Part shown: positions 33,462 to 45,806 of the stretch, piece after piece
Layout: every line of letters begins with the position of its first letter
Position numbering within the stretch: position 1 is the stretch's first letter
Assembly: GCA_026008535.1 (NCBI GenBank)
Contig: BRKX01000007.1
Location: 5,355,001-5,419,000, forward strand
Direction of reading: 5' to 3'
Source: Perilla frutescens
Taxonomy: Eukaryota; Streptophyta; Magnoliopsida; Lamiales; Lamiaceae
Length of the DNA: 64,000 nucleotides
Notes under the pieces: generated by a model
Seen by the model: the letters and a program-made list of their open reading frames with translations, nothing else
What the model was told of the DNA's origin: nothing
The model's database searches: none
Translations under genes and position numbers: made by a program

Positions 33462-34003
33462 TAAGAAATAGTTTGCTAATTTGATCAAATTTAGTTGTTA
33501 GCATGCAATTAAATTTTTTCCACTATGAACTAGTCATAAAATCTAAATATGAACCAAGCACATATAATCAATTTTACAAAGTTAATACGAAGATAAAGTA
33601 CTGGTAATATGAAATAATTCAGATGCTATCAAATCATATAAATTTTGCTATTGTGAAAACATGAATTCAATCACAAATTTAAATTAATTTACTTACAAAA
33701 TTAATTAACCCAATTTGATTCAATTGGCTAATTATCTAAGTTTTTTTATAGATGTAGAGATGGAAATTTTTTATATTATAAGAAAGTAAATAATTAATTG
33801 TATAATATGAAGATATATGCCATAAAATGTGAGATTTGACATTCCATATCCTCAATTTACAAATCTCTTAATTAATTGAATCTTGGACCCCATCAATTTT
33901 AGATTAATTGAGACCATGAAAACCAAATAGATAAATGTCTAAGATTGGATCCTAGTTTCTACAGTAGAAGAGTCTTAACATTTGAACCAAAACTATATAT
34001 ATT
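32786..34003. mobile_element. TA-flanked inverted-repeat element, about 1.2 kb, with TTAGCA motifs
   Basis: Left end ATATATGGGTGGTTAAAATA followed by AAACTCATC and TAGAAACTA. The reverse complement of the right end reads ATATAGTTTTGGTTCAAATG, then AAGACTCTTC and TAGAAACTAGG. Further in, both arms contain CAAATCTCACATTTTATGG. TA-rich sequence flanks both ends. The core holds a tandem repeat at about 33122-33370 and an (AAT)n run at about 33419-33462. No ORF. The end sequence and TA context resemble the element at 9208-23992. Confidence 0.6.
33122..33370. repeat. Short tandem repeat, about 2.3 units of 106-109 bp
   Basis: CAATATTTATATAT..CAT.TTAGCA recurs at about 33122, 33231 and 33337. CACCAATCTTTTCCA.ACA is shared by the units. 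It lies inside the TA-flanked element. Confidence 0.75.
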
Positions 34004-34848
34004 GCATATATTAGTAAATGAGCTAAATATATATGGAAATCAATCGATATATTGAATATCCAAAAAAAGTAAAACAACCCTATATGAATGGGACATGGAA
34101 CAACTTTATTTTAAAAATCAATTTTGACTCATCATAGACACTAAAATTATTGGAAATGGAGTACCTAGGGGGGATAAAATCATCTAGTCCACATTCATAT
34201 CCCACTATTAAATTTAATAATTGAAAAATATTTATTATAAAAATAAAAGTTATTATAGTATAACAAATCATAATTAACATTTATTTATATAAATTAAAAT
34301 TTTAAAAAATGACATACCCCAATTTTGGAATAATCAACCGTATTAATCAATTTTATTAACTAAAAACTAAGAAATAAATATAAATCATAATTAGGTTGAA
34401 TGAACCCTAAATAATAATTATAAAACTTAACTAAACCAAAATAAATTGAAATTGAACAAAAAAAAATGGATGAAAATGTAAACGAAAAAAAAAAACAAAA
34501 TGGAACACCAAGGGAATATAGAAGGTGTGATGGAGGATTTTATTTGGTACCTAGGGCTCTGGTTGCCTCATAGGGATGAGCAATCAGTGTTTTTGGTTCA
34601 ATTTTAATTATTTTACACTCCAACCGAATAAATAAATTTTGAAATTTCAAAATGGGATCGAATTAATCTAAATTAAACAACCAAAATTTTTGGTTCTGTT
34701 CAGTTGAACCGTTTTTTTTTCCTACATTTTCGGAGGTTTAAAATTAAACAAAAAACCCATAAAATTGAGTATCGATCGAGATATATTGTACAACATTTAT
34801 TGTTGTTCAATGAGATTGGGCATGGGTGGGAGTTAGTAATAAAAAAAT
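34004..34848. other. AT-rich dispersed repeat, no gene
   Basis: The segment about 34230-34470 resembles 4480-4780 (CATAATTAGGTTGAATGAACCCTA; CTTAACTAAACC). Similar words occur inverted at about 36120-36300. This suggests copies of one AT-rich repeat family. Confidence 0.4.
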
Positions 34849-35874
34849 GAGACACACTTGTGTGAGACTGTCTAACCATCTCTTATGTTTGACGAATCTC
34901 TATTTCACCAATGAGGAGGTCCCCCTATTTTTTCTTCATTTTTAGTGGTCATCATTCCCCTCTCCGTCCCCCTTCTTCTTTTTCATTAGTTTCGTTTTCA
35001 GTTTTTAATTTTTTCATTATTTTAAAAATATATATTTAATTTTTTTTGAATTAATTTAATTTTTTTAAATAAATATATACTCTAAAATGAAATTAGTGAA
35101 TCTTAAAATTGAATTGAATTAATTTAATTTTTGTATCCGGCGTCTCGCTCAATGCATTCATCCGACACTAACGCGGGGGTCATACACTGAGCTCGATATA
35201 AAATGAAGATTAAAAAAAACTGAAAAATAAAAAAATGAAAAAATAGAAAAAAATGGGGTTGTCACATACTTCATAGGTAATGAAACTTCTTTTTATTGCT
35301 AGTGATATTTTACTTCATATATGGTGGTACTTGTTGTCTAGGGCATCAATAAATATATTCCAAAAAAAAAAATCAACTAAATTAAAAGTCCACGTAATCA
35401 TTTATGTAGAAAATAATTTATTTTTTTTTCTTAGCATGTGAGAACACTTCATAGTTCATGACACTTCAATTCATATTAAGTGATATTTTGACACATAATT
35501 AATGATACGTGATGACTAGAGATTCAACAAACATATTCCAAAAAAAGACGATAAATGAATTAACTAAATTAAAACCCCACACTATGATTTATGAAGAAAA
35601 TAATTCATTTATTTTATTCATAGCATGTGGAAATACTTCATAGTTGATGATATTTCAATTTATATTAAATGATATTTCGACATATAAGTAGTGATACTTT
35701 ACTTCATACATATTGATATTTTACTTTATACATAGTGATATGCGCGTGGCTGCGCATAGAGCCCGCACGCCTGACTGTTTGGGCGGGTTTGGATGGATTT
35801 TTTTGGGTGGATTTGAGTTCTATTTAACTTGTTTAATATAAGGGACCGCTAGACGGTCTCATAAAAACTTTATC
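34849..35874. mobile_element. MULE-like inverted-repeat element, 1.03 kb, GAGAC(C/T)GTCTA termini
   Basis: Left end GAGACACACTTGTGTGAGAC then TGTCTAAC. The reverse complement of the right end is GATAAAGTTTTTATGAGACC then GTCTAGC. The flanks are a 9-bp direct repeat with one mismatch (TAAAAAAAT at 34840-34848; TAAAGAAAT at 35875-35883). The core has repeated TAGTGATA(T/C)TTTACTTCATA words. Just inside the left end an imperfect inverted repeat (34864-34876 with 34887-34900) mirrors the hairpin at 61184-61221. Non-coding. Confidence 0.65.
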
Positions 35875-35883
35875 TAAAGAAAT

Positions 35884-36632
35884 ATACACCAACATCGAGG
35901 ATTATATAATTGAATACTTGCAAAACTTTGAAAATTGTGTAATCATTTCTTTTATCCCTAAATTAATAATTCCATCATATGGTCGTTCTATTTTTATCTA
36001 ATTCTGTCGGTCCATCCATACTTTCCATATGAGATTCTCTAATTCAAAATTGTATGTTTCATCTATGTTTCAACATCAAAATTATTAGTTTTTCTTCCAT
36101 TTTTTCTTCAATTTAATTTCTTTTGGTTTGGTTTAATTTTACATTATGATTTATGATTTATTCCAGCCAATTAGGGTATATAATTATTTTTAAGTATTTA
36201 ATTTTATTTTTTAGTAAATATAATTAATTATTAGGCTTTACTATTCCAAAGTTAGGATATATAATTTTTTAAAATTTCAATTCAGCAATAAATATTAATT
36301 AGGATTGCTTATAATATAATAAAATGTATTATTATTATAAACGTTATTAAAATTAAATATTTTCAATGTTGGACCACAGTTGCAATACAAACTTTGGACT
36401 ACAAGATGTCATTTGCATACAATCACCCCTAATAATAAATATACTAGAGATTTTGATTTAAGTTCCTAAACTCGTGGCCCTTCAAGGACACCAACTATTG
36501 GACATGATCCCCAATGTAAAGATGTTCAAGATTCAGACAGAAATATTTGGGGTTCACTATACTAAGAAAAAAAAAAACAAACAAACAAAAAAACAAAACT
36601 TTTACGTGTTCATTGGGAGGCAAAATGTAATT
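35884..36632. other. AT-rich intergenic, no gene seen
   Basis: Contains an inverted relative of the AT-rich repeat at about 36120-36300 and a poly-A-rich stretch near 36567. No domain is visible in the short ORFs. Confidence 0.4.
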
Positions 36633-36816
36633 ATATGTGATAAAGGAAAGATAATTTCAAGATAGAAATTTACTTATGATAAATTAACTGTACATTAGAG
36701 ATTACAAATGACATATATATAAATACATAGCATCTAGATAAGCTCAAAGTAACTACTCCAATCCATTATTCAAAAACATAACTGCTAGAAGATTATTTAT
36801 TAACTGCAACTACACT

Positions 36817-37790
36817 TCACTTAACAGCCCCCCTCAAACTTAAACTATCGAAATCAAACACCTTAAGTTTGTCTCTAAATACTTTGAACAAAGAGCTTGA
36901 AATGGATTTTGTCAAGACATCTGCAATCTGATCTGTGGCTGGTACATGTCGCACTTCAATTTCATGTTGTTGCACTTTCTCTCTCACAAAGTATAGATCA
37001 AGCTCTAGATGTTTTGTTCTTGCATGTAAAATTGGATTAGCTGCTAACTGAACTGCACTCAAATTATCACACCATATCACCGGGGCTTGCACTCCTTTAA
37101 TCTTTAGCTCTGTAAGTAGTCCCTGAAGCCAACTCATTTCAGAAACCAGACTAGCAATGCTTCGGTATTCAGCTTCTGTGGATGATCTTGATATTGTAGG
37201 TTGCTTCTTTGATTGCCAAGAAACCAAATTGGAACCGAGAAAAACACAAATTCCAGATGTAGACTTTCTATCAACTAGATCTGATGCCCAATCTGCATCA
37301 GCATATCCAACAAGATTAAAGGAAGAACACGCTGTGAGATGAAGACCATAATTCACTGTCCCTGCTAAATATCTGAGCAGATGTTTCACTGCCTTCCAAT
37401 GCGACTGAAGGGGATTTTGCCTGAATTGGCACACCTTATTTACAGCAAATGAAATTTCAGGTCTCGTGATAGTTATGTACTGAAGTGCTCCCACTGTGCT
37501 TCGATAAATTTGAGGAGTATGCAACTCATCACTTCCATAATTGACTAACTTCAAACCTGAAGTCATAAGAGCTGTAGTACTTTTGGCATTAGTCATCTTT
37601 GTTTTGCATAACAGATCTTTTATATATTTGGACTGCGAAAGATGAAATCCCTGACCTGTCTTCTTAACTTGAATGCCCAGAAAATAGTCCACTTCACCTA
37701 GATCTTTCAAAGAAAACTGTGAATTCAATTTACAAACAATATCTGATATCTCAGATTCAGAGCTTTCAGTAAAGTATATCATCCACGTAT
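36817..37790 (-). pseudogene. RT C-terminus and RNase H of the same copia element, in another frame
   Basis: It continues after the frameshift with SSESEISDIVCKLNSQFSLKDLG, YFLGIQV, RPEISFAVN, then RNase H with VGYADADWASD, SSTEAEYRS, and the end HARTKHLELDLYFVREKV. The join suggests a single-base loss just after the YVDDIL box. Confidence 0.88.
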
Positions 37791-39676
37791 ACAAGCATGT
37801 ATACAACACCTGAAGCTGAACTTCGAATAAACAATGAGTGATCAGACCTTGTAGCCACAAATCCAATATCAACTAATGTTTGTTTCAGTGTGTTGAACCA
37901 CATTCTCGGTGCCTGCTTAAGACCATATAATGACTTCATCAACTTGCAAACATAGTTGGGATGCTGAAGATCTTCAAAACCAACTGGTTGACGCATATAA
38001 ACATCTTCAATGAGAGTACCATTTAGAAAGGCATTGTTAATATCTAACTGCCTTATCTTCCAGTTACGACTGAGCGCAATAGAAAGTATTACTCTGATAG
38101 TAGATGGTTTGACAACTGGGCTAAATGTCTCATTAAAGTCGAAACCTGCAACTTGACTGAACCCTTTTGCTACCAGTCGCGCCTTGTACTTGTTGACAGA
38201 GCCATCTGGATTTTCTTTCACCTTAAACACCCATTTACACCCTATAGCCTTCCTTCCTTCTGGTAGTGAAACCAACTTCCATGTTCCATTTGAAATTAAA
38301 GCTTGATATTCAACTTGCATTGCTTGATTCCAATGTGGAATAGTGAGAGCCTCAAGTGGATCAGTAGGTTCATATGAAGCCAAATAAACCTTTGGTTTAA
38401 AGATTCCAAGTTTGCTACGAGTTATCATATGATGTGGTTGATGAATGGCATGAGAAGAATGACCAGATGATGATTGTGCAGGTGACAAACTAGATGATGA
38501 CTCATCTAAAAATGAAGAACTCGTAGAACTGGATGAAGAATTCATAGAACTTGGTGTTGAGTGAGTGTTTGCTGTATTGTTTAGTGATGGAGAGATAAAA
38601 GGTGGTAGAACAGTGAACTGATTTGACAAACAATTCTGAGAGTGTGCAGAATTATTTTGAGAGGATAGAGTGTTGGATGCAACAGACACTTTATCTTTAA
38701 AAGGAAAACTAAACTCATCAAATTTAGCATCTCTAGCTATAATAATCTTTCCACGTGAATCTAGGAATTTATATCCTTTGTGATTCATACTATAGCCAAG
38801 AAAAGTGCAAGGAGCAGATCTAAAATCAAATTTGTGAGTATTGTATGGACGAAGATAAGGGAAACATAGACAACCAAAGGTTTTTAAGTGAGAATAAGAG
38901 GGTTTAGTATGATAAAGAGACTCAAAAGGAGACAAATTCTTGGTAACTGGAGATGGTAACCTGTTGATAAGATAAATAGCTGCACGAAATGCTTCATCCC
39001 AATACATAAGAGGTACTGCAGATTGAGCCAATAAGGTAAGACCAGTATCAACAATGTGTCTGTGCTTTCGTTCTGCTAAACCATTTTGTTGATGTATATA
39101 TGGACATGAAATCTGATGATGAATCCCATTATCTTGAAGAAACTCCGATGATAAGCCATCAAGAATGGCATCAATGTGATCACGATCAGTAACATTGTGA
39201 CCAACAAGATTTAACATATCAACAAGATGTCGCACCTTCCGTACATATTCATTGATTGAGAGTGACCCTTTCTGTAATGTCTGTAGTTGAGTCTTGTACT
39301 GAGTAACTTTAGCACGAATTTGAGAAGCATAGTATACCTCCAGCGTAGTCCAAACTTGAGCAGAAGTCTCACACGCTGTGAGACGAGGAAGAACAAGATC
39401 TGAAATAGATGTGAGAAGCCAAGAAAGAATTAATTGATCTTGTTGTTCCCACTCAAGAAAGGCTGGGTTGATAGTTTGATCATCATCTCCAGAAGAAATA
39501 AATTGTGGTGGTGGATCAAAATTTTCTGAAAGAAATGAAAACAATCGATGCCCACGGATCGTTGCTAAAACTTGCTTACGCCAGACTAGATAATTGTCAC
39601 CATTTAACTTCGATGGAAGAGAATGCGAGAAGGCCACCGGCAACGAACGAGAGATTTGATGGGACGAAGAATCCAT
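37766..39676 (-). pseudogene. Gag fused in frame to C-terminal integrase and RT; copia deletion derivative
   Basis: 636 residues starting MDSSSHQISRSLPVAF. The gag domain (LNGDNYLVWRKQVLATIRGH to LDGLSSEF) passes without a stop into the end of integrase (NGIHHQISCPYIHQQNGLAERKH). The knuckle, the protease and the first two catalytic aspartates of integrase are missing. RT follows (CKWVFKVKENPDGSVNKYKA, SLYGLKQAP, MLVYVDDIL), then a frameshift near 37775 ends the frame. It cannot mature its own proteins and would need trans help. Confidence 0.9.
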
Positions 39677-39974
39677 CTTAAAAAAAAAAAATCCGGCGAT
39701 TTCAAACTGATACCATGATAAAGGAAAGATAATTTCAAGATAGAAATTTACTTATGATAAATTAACTGTAAATTAGAGATTACAAATGACATATATATAA
39801 ATACATAGCATCTAGATAAGCTCAAAGTAACTACTCCAATCCATTATTCAAAAACATAACTGCTAGAAGATTATTTATTAACTGCAACTACACTTCACTT
39901 AACAATATGTAAATAATTACCTTATCTATATATCTAAATAATCTTGCTATATATAATGCACTCTACATGTCTAT

Positions 39975-40578
39975 ATGACAGGTGAAATACCTCGAGAGCT
40001 TGCAAATCTGAAATACCTCGAGGGTTTATCAGTGCGCAACAATTCATTTTATGGTCCCATTCCCTCCTTCATATTCAATATATCAACCTTGAATCTCTTA
40101 ACTCTTTCATTCAATCAGTTTTGGGGCACTCTTCGTTCAAACATGGGGCTTTCACTTTTCAATCTTCAACGCCTCTTTTTGAGTCACAACACTCTCAGTG
40201 GCACAATTCCAAGCTCTATCACCAATGCTTCTAAACTTACTACTCTGGAAATGAACTCCAACTCCTTCACTGGCTTCATACCATGCTTTGGCAGTTTACG
40301 ACTCCTAAAAATCCTTCGAGTATGGGATAATAATCTAACCGGAGCAGAACTCCCAACGCAAGAATTTGGATTTCTATCTTCATTAACTGAGTGTGTATAT
40401 TTGGAGGCCTTAGATATATCAAACAATCCACTGAATGGTATGCTCCCAGCTTCGATTGGCAATTTATCCGCTTCTCTCAAGAGTTTCATGGCAAAAGAAT
40501 GCAACATTAAGGGTGTCCTTCCTCGTGAGATCGGAAACTTAAGCAGTTTGTTGGAATTGAGTTTAGCTGGGAATGAAC
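39975..40578 (+). pseudogene. LRR receptor kinase, left fragment (extracellular LRRs)
   Basis: About 201 residues of plant-type leucine-rich repeats, for example NNSFYGPIPSFIFNISTLNL, HNTLSGTIPSSITNASKL, SNPLNGMLPASIGNLSASL, ending SLAGNE. The signal peptide and first repeats are absent. The visible start (MTGEIPREL) is not a natural N-terminus: it follows the copia insertion by 65 bp, and GACAG just upstream could be a splice acceptor. Reading continues across the TE: codon C(40578) joins TG at 58881 once the insertion and one copy of the duplication are discounted. The family is the XA21/FLS2-like LRR-XII class, which senses microbial patterns at the plasma membrane. Confidence 0.9.
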
Positions 40579-40793
40579 TGTAACGACCCATTTTTCAAAA
40601 TTATCATTTATAAATATAGTATTTTTAGTTTCGTCATTACGATGAACTCAAATTAAATCATTTATATTTTAGTCGTCCCGCCTGCAGAGAAAATTAAAAG
40701 ATAATATCAATAGTTCATAATATGAATAAAAGTATTAAAAATATACCATAATTTATAATTACAAATTCCATAAATAATCCAAAATTCAGAAAA

Positions 40794-40798
<5 letters not shown>

Positions 40799-40836
<38 letters not shown>

Positions 40837-40845
40837 AATAAATAA
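40799..40845 (+). repeat. (AAT)n / (AAAT)n microsatellite
   Basis: A run of AATAAT units grading into AAATAAAT, in the left part of the gypsy-type LTR. Confidence 0.9.
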
Positions 40846-41884
40846 AACAGTTACTTCCAATTTAATTTCCCCCTCAACATCATGTTCGAGCAACTGTTAA
40901 TGGGCAGTGGTTTTATTTCCTCATTTACTCATCAAGAAATCACCTTTTATTCAATCATTGGACAATTCTCTCTTCACAAACATGTCAAACACAATATTTT
41001 TGTTCATTTATTAAAGCAAGAAAATTCTCCTGCTAGTTCGACTAAGGTAAATTCTTTAAATTCTAAATTCTATTCAAATAGCTAATTGTATTATTCAAGT
41101 TTTAACAATCAATCTGTTTCTTTCTCGTCACCTTTGCAGAGATACTTCGTAGAATCAGAAAAAGAGTTTCAATTCAAGTTTAAAATTTAAAAATTCAGGT
41201 ATTCACTCAACGAAAATCTTCATATAAATTCTTAATCTCATACTCCCCAAAATATTTAATCATATTCTTGTTCTTCTAAACTGAAAACTTTGTTTTCGAA
41301 ACCTAAATTTTAAGGAAAGCAAATTCTTTCTTTCGACGTCCAATTTTGCAGTTTTATTTTGAAAATAAAATAGGAATCGTTTTCTCTGCATTTTTGTGTG
41401 TAGTGATGGGCGTTAAGTATTTTGAAAGAGTATAGAATAATGGATCATGAAATGGTGAAGGATTTGGATTTAGATATTTAAAGCTATGTTTTTCTCTCTT
41501 CTTAATTGCGTCGGTATTAATAAAGATTTAAAAGAACTGAATTTTCTTTAGGAGTTTTCTTTTTGATATTAGCATTTGAGAAAGAAGCTGGTTTAGTGCT
41601 ATAGGATTTCTCAAGCCTTTCTATCTCTCGTGTCCTCTCTCACCTCCCAAAATATATAATTGAATGTTTGAGTAAATGGATGTGGCAGACAAGAAGTGAA
41701 CATTGAAACTATCAAAAGATTAATATAAAATTATCTTGAATTTTTAATTTATAATGAATGGTGTTTGAATCTTACATTTGTCAATTTTGTTAGCTAATTG
41801 TTGTGTACTTTAAATCACGTTTATAATAATACCAATTCAATATATAAATGAATTACTAAAACTAGTTAATTTTTAGACTAACTA

Positions 41885-42100
41885 ATCTACTACTATTATA
41901 AAAGAGCCATGTTTTACAAAATTTGATTGACCTATTATATCCCTATATCACATAATATATTTAAGGGTAATAATGTAATCTAATATAATTATGGATATTA
42001 ATAATTTATTTGAATGTATCTTTAATGATTATAATAACTCGATAGGTAAGTTTTTAACGACTTGAAATTCTCACCATAGAAAAACACCTTATTTAAAAAG
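41885..42100 (+). mobile_element. Possible Helitron 5' end
   Basis: TCTACTACTATTATAAAAGA followed by GCCATGTTTTACAAAATTTGATT and CCTATTATATCCCTAT. A close relative starts at about 61055 (TCTACTAGTATAATAAAAGT), and AGGGTAATAATGTAAT is shared with 50410. TC followed by an AT-rich TATAAAAG head is common in plant Helitrons. No CTRR-hairpin 3' end was identified. Confidence 0.35.
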
Positions 42101-42810
42101 AAATACGACCATTATATTCAAAATTATTAATTCACCAATATTTCAATTCAATTTATTCTTTTACTAATGTGAATCTTTGATGAACCATTATGAATTATCT
42201 TGGAAACTTTTCCAATAAGTGCAAGAGAATAACCTAATTTTTAAACTTAATTTCTGACTTTGTAATTGACCATTACTATGAAAACTTTATTTTTAAATAC
42301 CTTCTTAGCATTTATGTACCTATATTGGTTGATAAGATCAAAATTGCGAGTCCTAAAAACATCAAAATTTTCAACAAACTCAAAAACTAAACAAAAATAT
42401 AAATTAAGATCAAAATTGTGAGACCTAAAAAACATAAACTTTTTAATAAACACAAAACTAAACAAAAATTAAAGAACACAATTAAAATATATGAAGATTA
42501 TTTGATAATTCTAAAAGTAGCCAAATACTATCTTCAAAATTGTCAACTAAATTTACGTGAATAATTTATAATTTATAGTAGTAGTGGTGGTAGTGGTGGT
42601 AGCAGCAGTAGTCATCGAACAATTAATTAAATAATTTAAACTATTAAGTATACATAATATTTTTTTTATAAAAACATATATATGAATTAGTTTTGTCTAT
42701 TAATATCTAAACGAGAGGTTACACATGAAACACACGTAATCTACATTCTCACGCAAATTTTTGTTATAATATTTATCAGAAATTTAAGAATAATTTGCTA
42801 GGATTTATAT

Positions 42811-43360
42811 AAAGGGCAAAGGACCAAAAAAAACACCCAAACTATATGCCCAATCCCACCTAGACGTACGAATTATTTTTTGGCCTAAACATACACCTAA
42901 ACTATTTGAAAAGTACAATCGGCCTCTTCAACTATTCAAAATATATCACATTCACACATTTTATTTTAACACTATTAACTTTTTCCGTTAAATAATATGC
43001 TCATATGATTGATTCGAACGATGATACCATATATTATGGTATAGTTAGAAAGCCCTCTTCATGGGCTTTCTAATTATACTCTCAATTTGTCAATCAGGTG
43101 TTAAACGATAGAATGATTATATGGAGAAATATCGATGACGAGGGTTTGTATTATGAATTAAATTTTAAATCTCGATATCGATTCGATGTTGGATTTTGAA
43201 ATTAAAAGAGGGGTTTGAAACTTCATAGCATGGGCTATTTGGCCATGGTTTCAATTTATCCGATCGGAATTCTTAGGTGATAGAATTGAGCTTGACACAT
43301 TTTAATTAATAGAAGAAACTAGCGGTGTAACTTCAAGTGTCAGTTGGCCCTTTGTCCTAT
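42811..43360. mobile_element. MITE-like element, about 550 bp
   Basis: Left end AAAGGGCAAAGGACCAAAA. The reverse complement of the right end is ATAGGACAAAGGGCCAACTG. The core 15 bases match at 13. A strong hairpin lies inside (43040-43078). No clear target duplication and no ORF. Confidence 0.5.
43040..43078. repeat. Hairpin: 16-bp arms, 7-nt loop
   Basis: TATAGTTAGAAAGCCC, loop TCTTCAT, then GGGCTTTCTAATTATA. The arms pair at 15 of 16 positions. It is not followed by a T run, so it is not a simple terminator. It lies within the MITE-like element. Confidence 0.9.
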
Positions 43361-44371
43361 TTTAAATAATTATCTCAATAGTGTCTTTTACTTATTGACA
43401 AAAACTTATGTAAAAGCATCTTCCAGGCTAGGCCAAAATATGTAATTAAGATTGGTGAATATATATCCGGATCCAAACTTAAATTCATTGGTACATTTTT
43501 GTAATTTTGTTGGTGTTTCAATTGTGTTTGGATCGAGATGTTGACCAGTTGACCCGTAATATTCCAGAAACAAAGCTTTCACTTCAACTGCAAGTCTGCA
43601 ATGTCCATCCTCTCTTTGAATTAAAATTTTCTTAGACGAATCTTCAATATAAATCCATATGATATATATGTATCACTATAAATATTGTATCATCTCATGA
43701 GATAGAGGCTTTGACATCACCAAAAAAGGGAAAAATTGTTGGGAAAAATGGGGGGTCTAAGAATCGCTGATCCAGAAGACTTGACCTTTATAAAGATCAG
43801 AGGAGTACCAGAACCAGCAAAGCTATTCCCAAAGAAGACCTAATCCAGTGGAAAAGATCAGAGAAAGAGAATTAGCGGAGCTAATTCATTGTGAAAACAG
43901 AAGACCGGCTGTGCAGATTAGAGAAGTAACCAACATCAACTAATTAGAGGACAGTCACAACAGAGACTATGTCCGTTCTGACAAAGCACAAAGAGCAAAC
44001 AAGAAGATTCCTTAACATTGCATCAAAATGGTTTAAAGTCAGATGGAGGTTCAGAGAAGAATCAGAGGACATGTTTCCATGTTTGGAAATAAATCTCCAA
44101 CGTCCAAAAGTCAAAGTTAGAAGACAAATGTATGAATACCCAAGGAAAAAATAAAATTGTTGTGTTGGAAGAAGGCCAATCACGGTGCTCCCTAAAGTGA
44201 CTGATCACAGAATGTTAGATCAAGGATAAATGGAAGACTCCCGAAGTACAAGAAATCAAAATATTCCTCCAACGGATAACTTGAATTCTCTTCCTATAAA
44301 AGGAATACTTCACAGTCATTTGTGAAGTAATGAATGAACAAATGAACAAGTAGAAAAATGAGCAAGCCCTC

Positions 44372-45717
44372 TGATAAACATGGCTTTTACATGCATTTAA
44401 GGAGTTATATAGATCATATTCGAAGATTAATGCATGCATTTGTTGAGGTTTTATACTAGTTTCGAGTTTCTTTGTGCTATTTGATGTTTTGGTGTTTCTT
44501 GTACAAGTTTGAGCTGAATTTGAGATTTATCCAAGATCCAATTCAAGGAGGAAAGTTTCTAGAAAGATAGAGGATCAAGAGAGGGTCGCAACGCAACTTG
44601 AATCGGGTCAATCGGACGAGAAACGAAGGAGAACGGAGCAGAACGGCGGAAATCTCTGCATTGCTCGCCGATCCAGCCGCCGGTCGGCGAGCTGGGACTT
44701 GTCGGTCGGCGGGATCGACGGGAATTGTCCCCCAGACGCGTTTTCGGCCCACGAACTCATCTTTCGGCCCGGATTTTCGATACCTAGTATAAATAGGACT
44801 TCTTTGGATGTTTTTCTAACACTTTATTCATTATTTTAGAGTTCCAAACTTATTTTACTTTTGAGGTTTACTGTGAACATTCAAGAAAGAAGAATTCAAG
44901 TTTTATTCAACGAATCGTCATTCCGGTTTTTCTATTCTATTGCACATTTATTTTATGTCAATGTTTATTGTTATTTCTATTATTTCTATGGTTTTAATTA
45001 TGCGTGAGTAGTCTTTTATTAATTCTAGGATTTGCAAAGCATGATTGAAGCTATGTATTTAATTTAATCTTGTTATTTTTCCCTTCCGATTATTGTGTTC
45101 AATTGTTCAAGAACTTTTGATTTCATGCTTAATTACTGATCACAATTGATGCATGCTAGCTAGTTAATTTGAGTCCTGACGGAGATAATTAATTAGTGGG
45201 ATTAATTGAATAATTTGATACACGTTCTAAGGAATCTGTAGGGGAATTTAAATCTGTGGTTCTATCGGGAGTTAGTAAATTAACCTAGAGACGAAAGTAA
45301 TAGGTTGTTTGTTAATCTGCTTCTACCTTGAGACCTGGCGGAGATAGGTAGATATATTTCTGATTCCTCACCTTTAATCGGATTAAAATTGGGAAAGATT
45401 AGGATTAAATTGAATCTTAGTGGATACATGTGTGCTGCATTCCCTAGGATTAGTATTTCATTTATTGTTTGAGTTTGATTATTTGCTTAGTTAATTTACT
45501 TGTGTTTATTTGGTTCTATTTCTGTTCTTTTATTTTATTTAAATTCGTGCCTAGTTTTAGTAAACTCATAAATTGGTAGCCTGGATAATAGAGAGTTGTT
45601 AGCTTAGTACTCGGTATTGTCAAATAATCAGTCCCTGTGGATACGATACTTGATTCGCTTGCTATATTGCATTGTCCTGTGTTAGTTGCAGAATTGTGCA
45701 TAATAAATAGTGCATCA
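44372..45717 (+). repeat. 5' LTR of the Athila-like element
   Basis: TATAAATAGG at about 44789 is the likely promoter TATA box. Upstream is an unusually GC-rich block (about 44600-44770, GCCGATCCAGCCGCCGGTCGG), conserved in the 3' LTR. Short ORFs in that block are not genes. Confidence 0.93.
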
Positions 45718-45806
45718 ACTTTTTGGCGCCGTTGCCGGGGACTGATTTTGATTTTTACACTGATATTATTACTAACAACAATTTATTACTTCAGGTAAAA
45801 AAAAAC

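Larger units (their letters stand above)
36638..39904 (-). mobile_element. Short-LTR copia element (Ale/Retrofit-like), deleted and frameshifted
   Basis: The LTRs are 189 bp each (36638-36826 and 39716-39904), begin TGATAAAGG, end CTTAACA, and differ at one site that I see. The target duplication ATATG is perfect (36633-36637, 39905-39909). On the minus strand a Met primer site (TGGTATCAG) follows the 5' LTR, and a polypurine tract (AGTTTGAGGGGGGC) precedes the 3' LTR. The total of 3.3 kb is short for copia because of an internal deletion. It sits 65 bp upstream of the LRR kinase fragment. Confidence 0.93.

Noticed and set aside
43744..44154. Short ORFs (MGGLRIADPEDLTF..., MSVLTKHKEQTRRF...) as pararetrovirus remnants
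   Set aside because: No movement protein, coat, protease or RT motif is visible. The setting between TGTTGGG and a TATA box fits an LTR better.
44543..44792. Pair of overlapping ORFs rich in Arg/Pro in both LTRs of the Athila-like element (repeated at 48398-48647)
   Set aside because: They read the GC-rich LTR promoter block on opposite strands and have no domain. They are explained by base composition.
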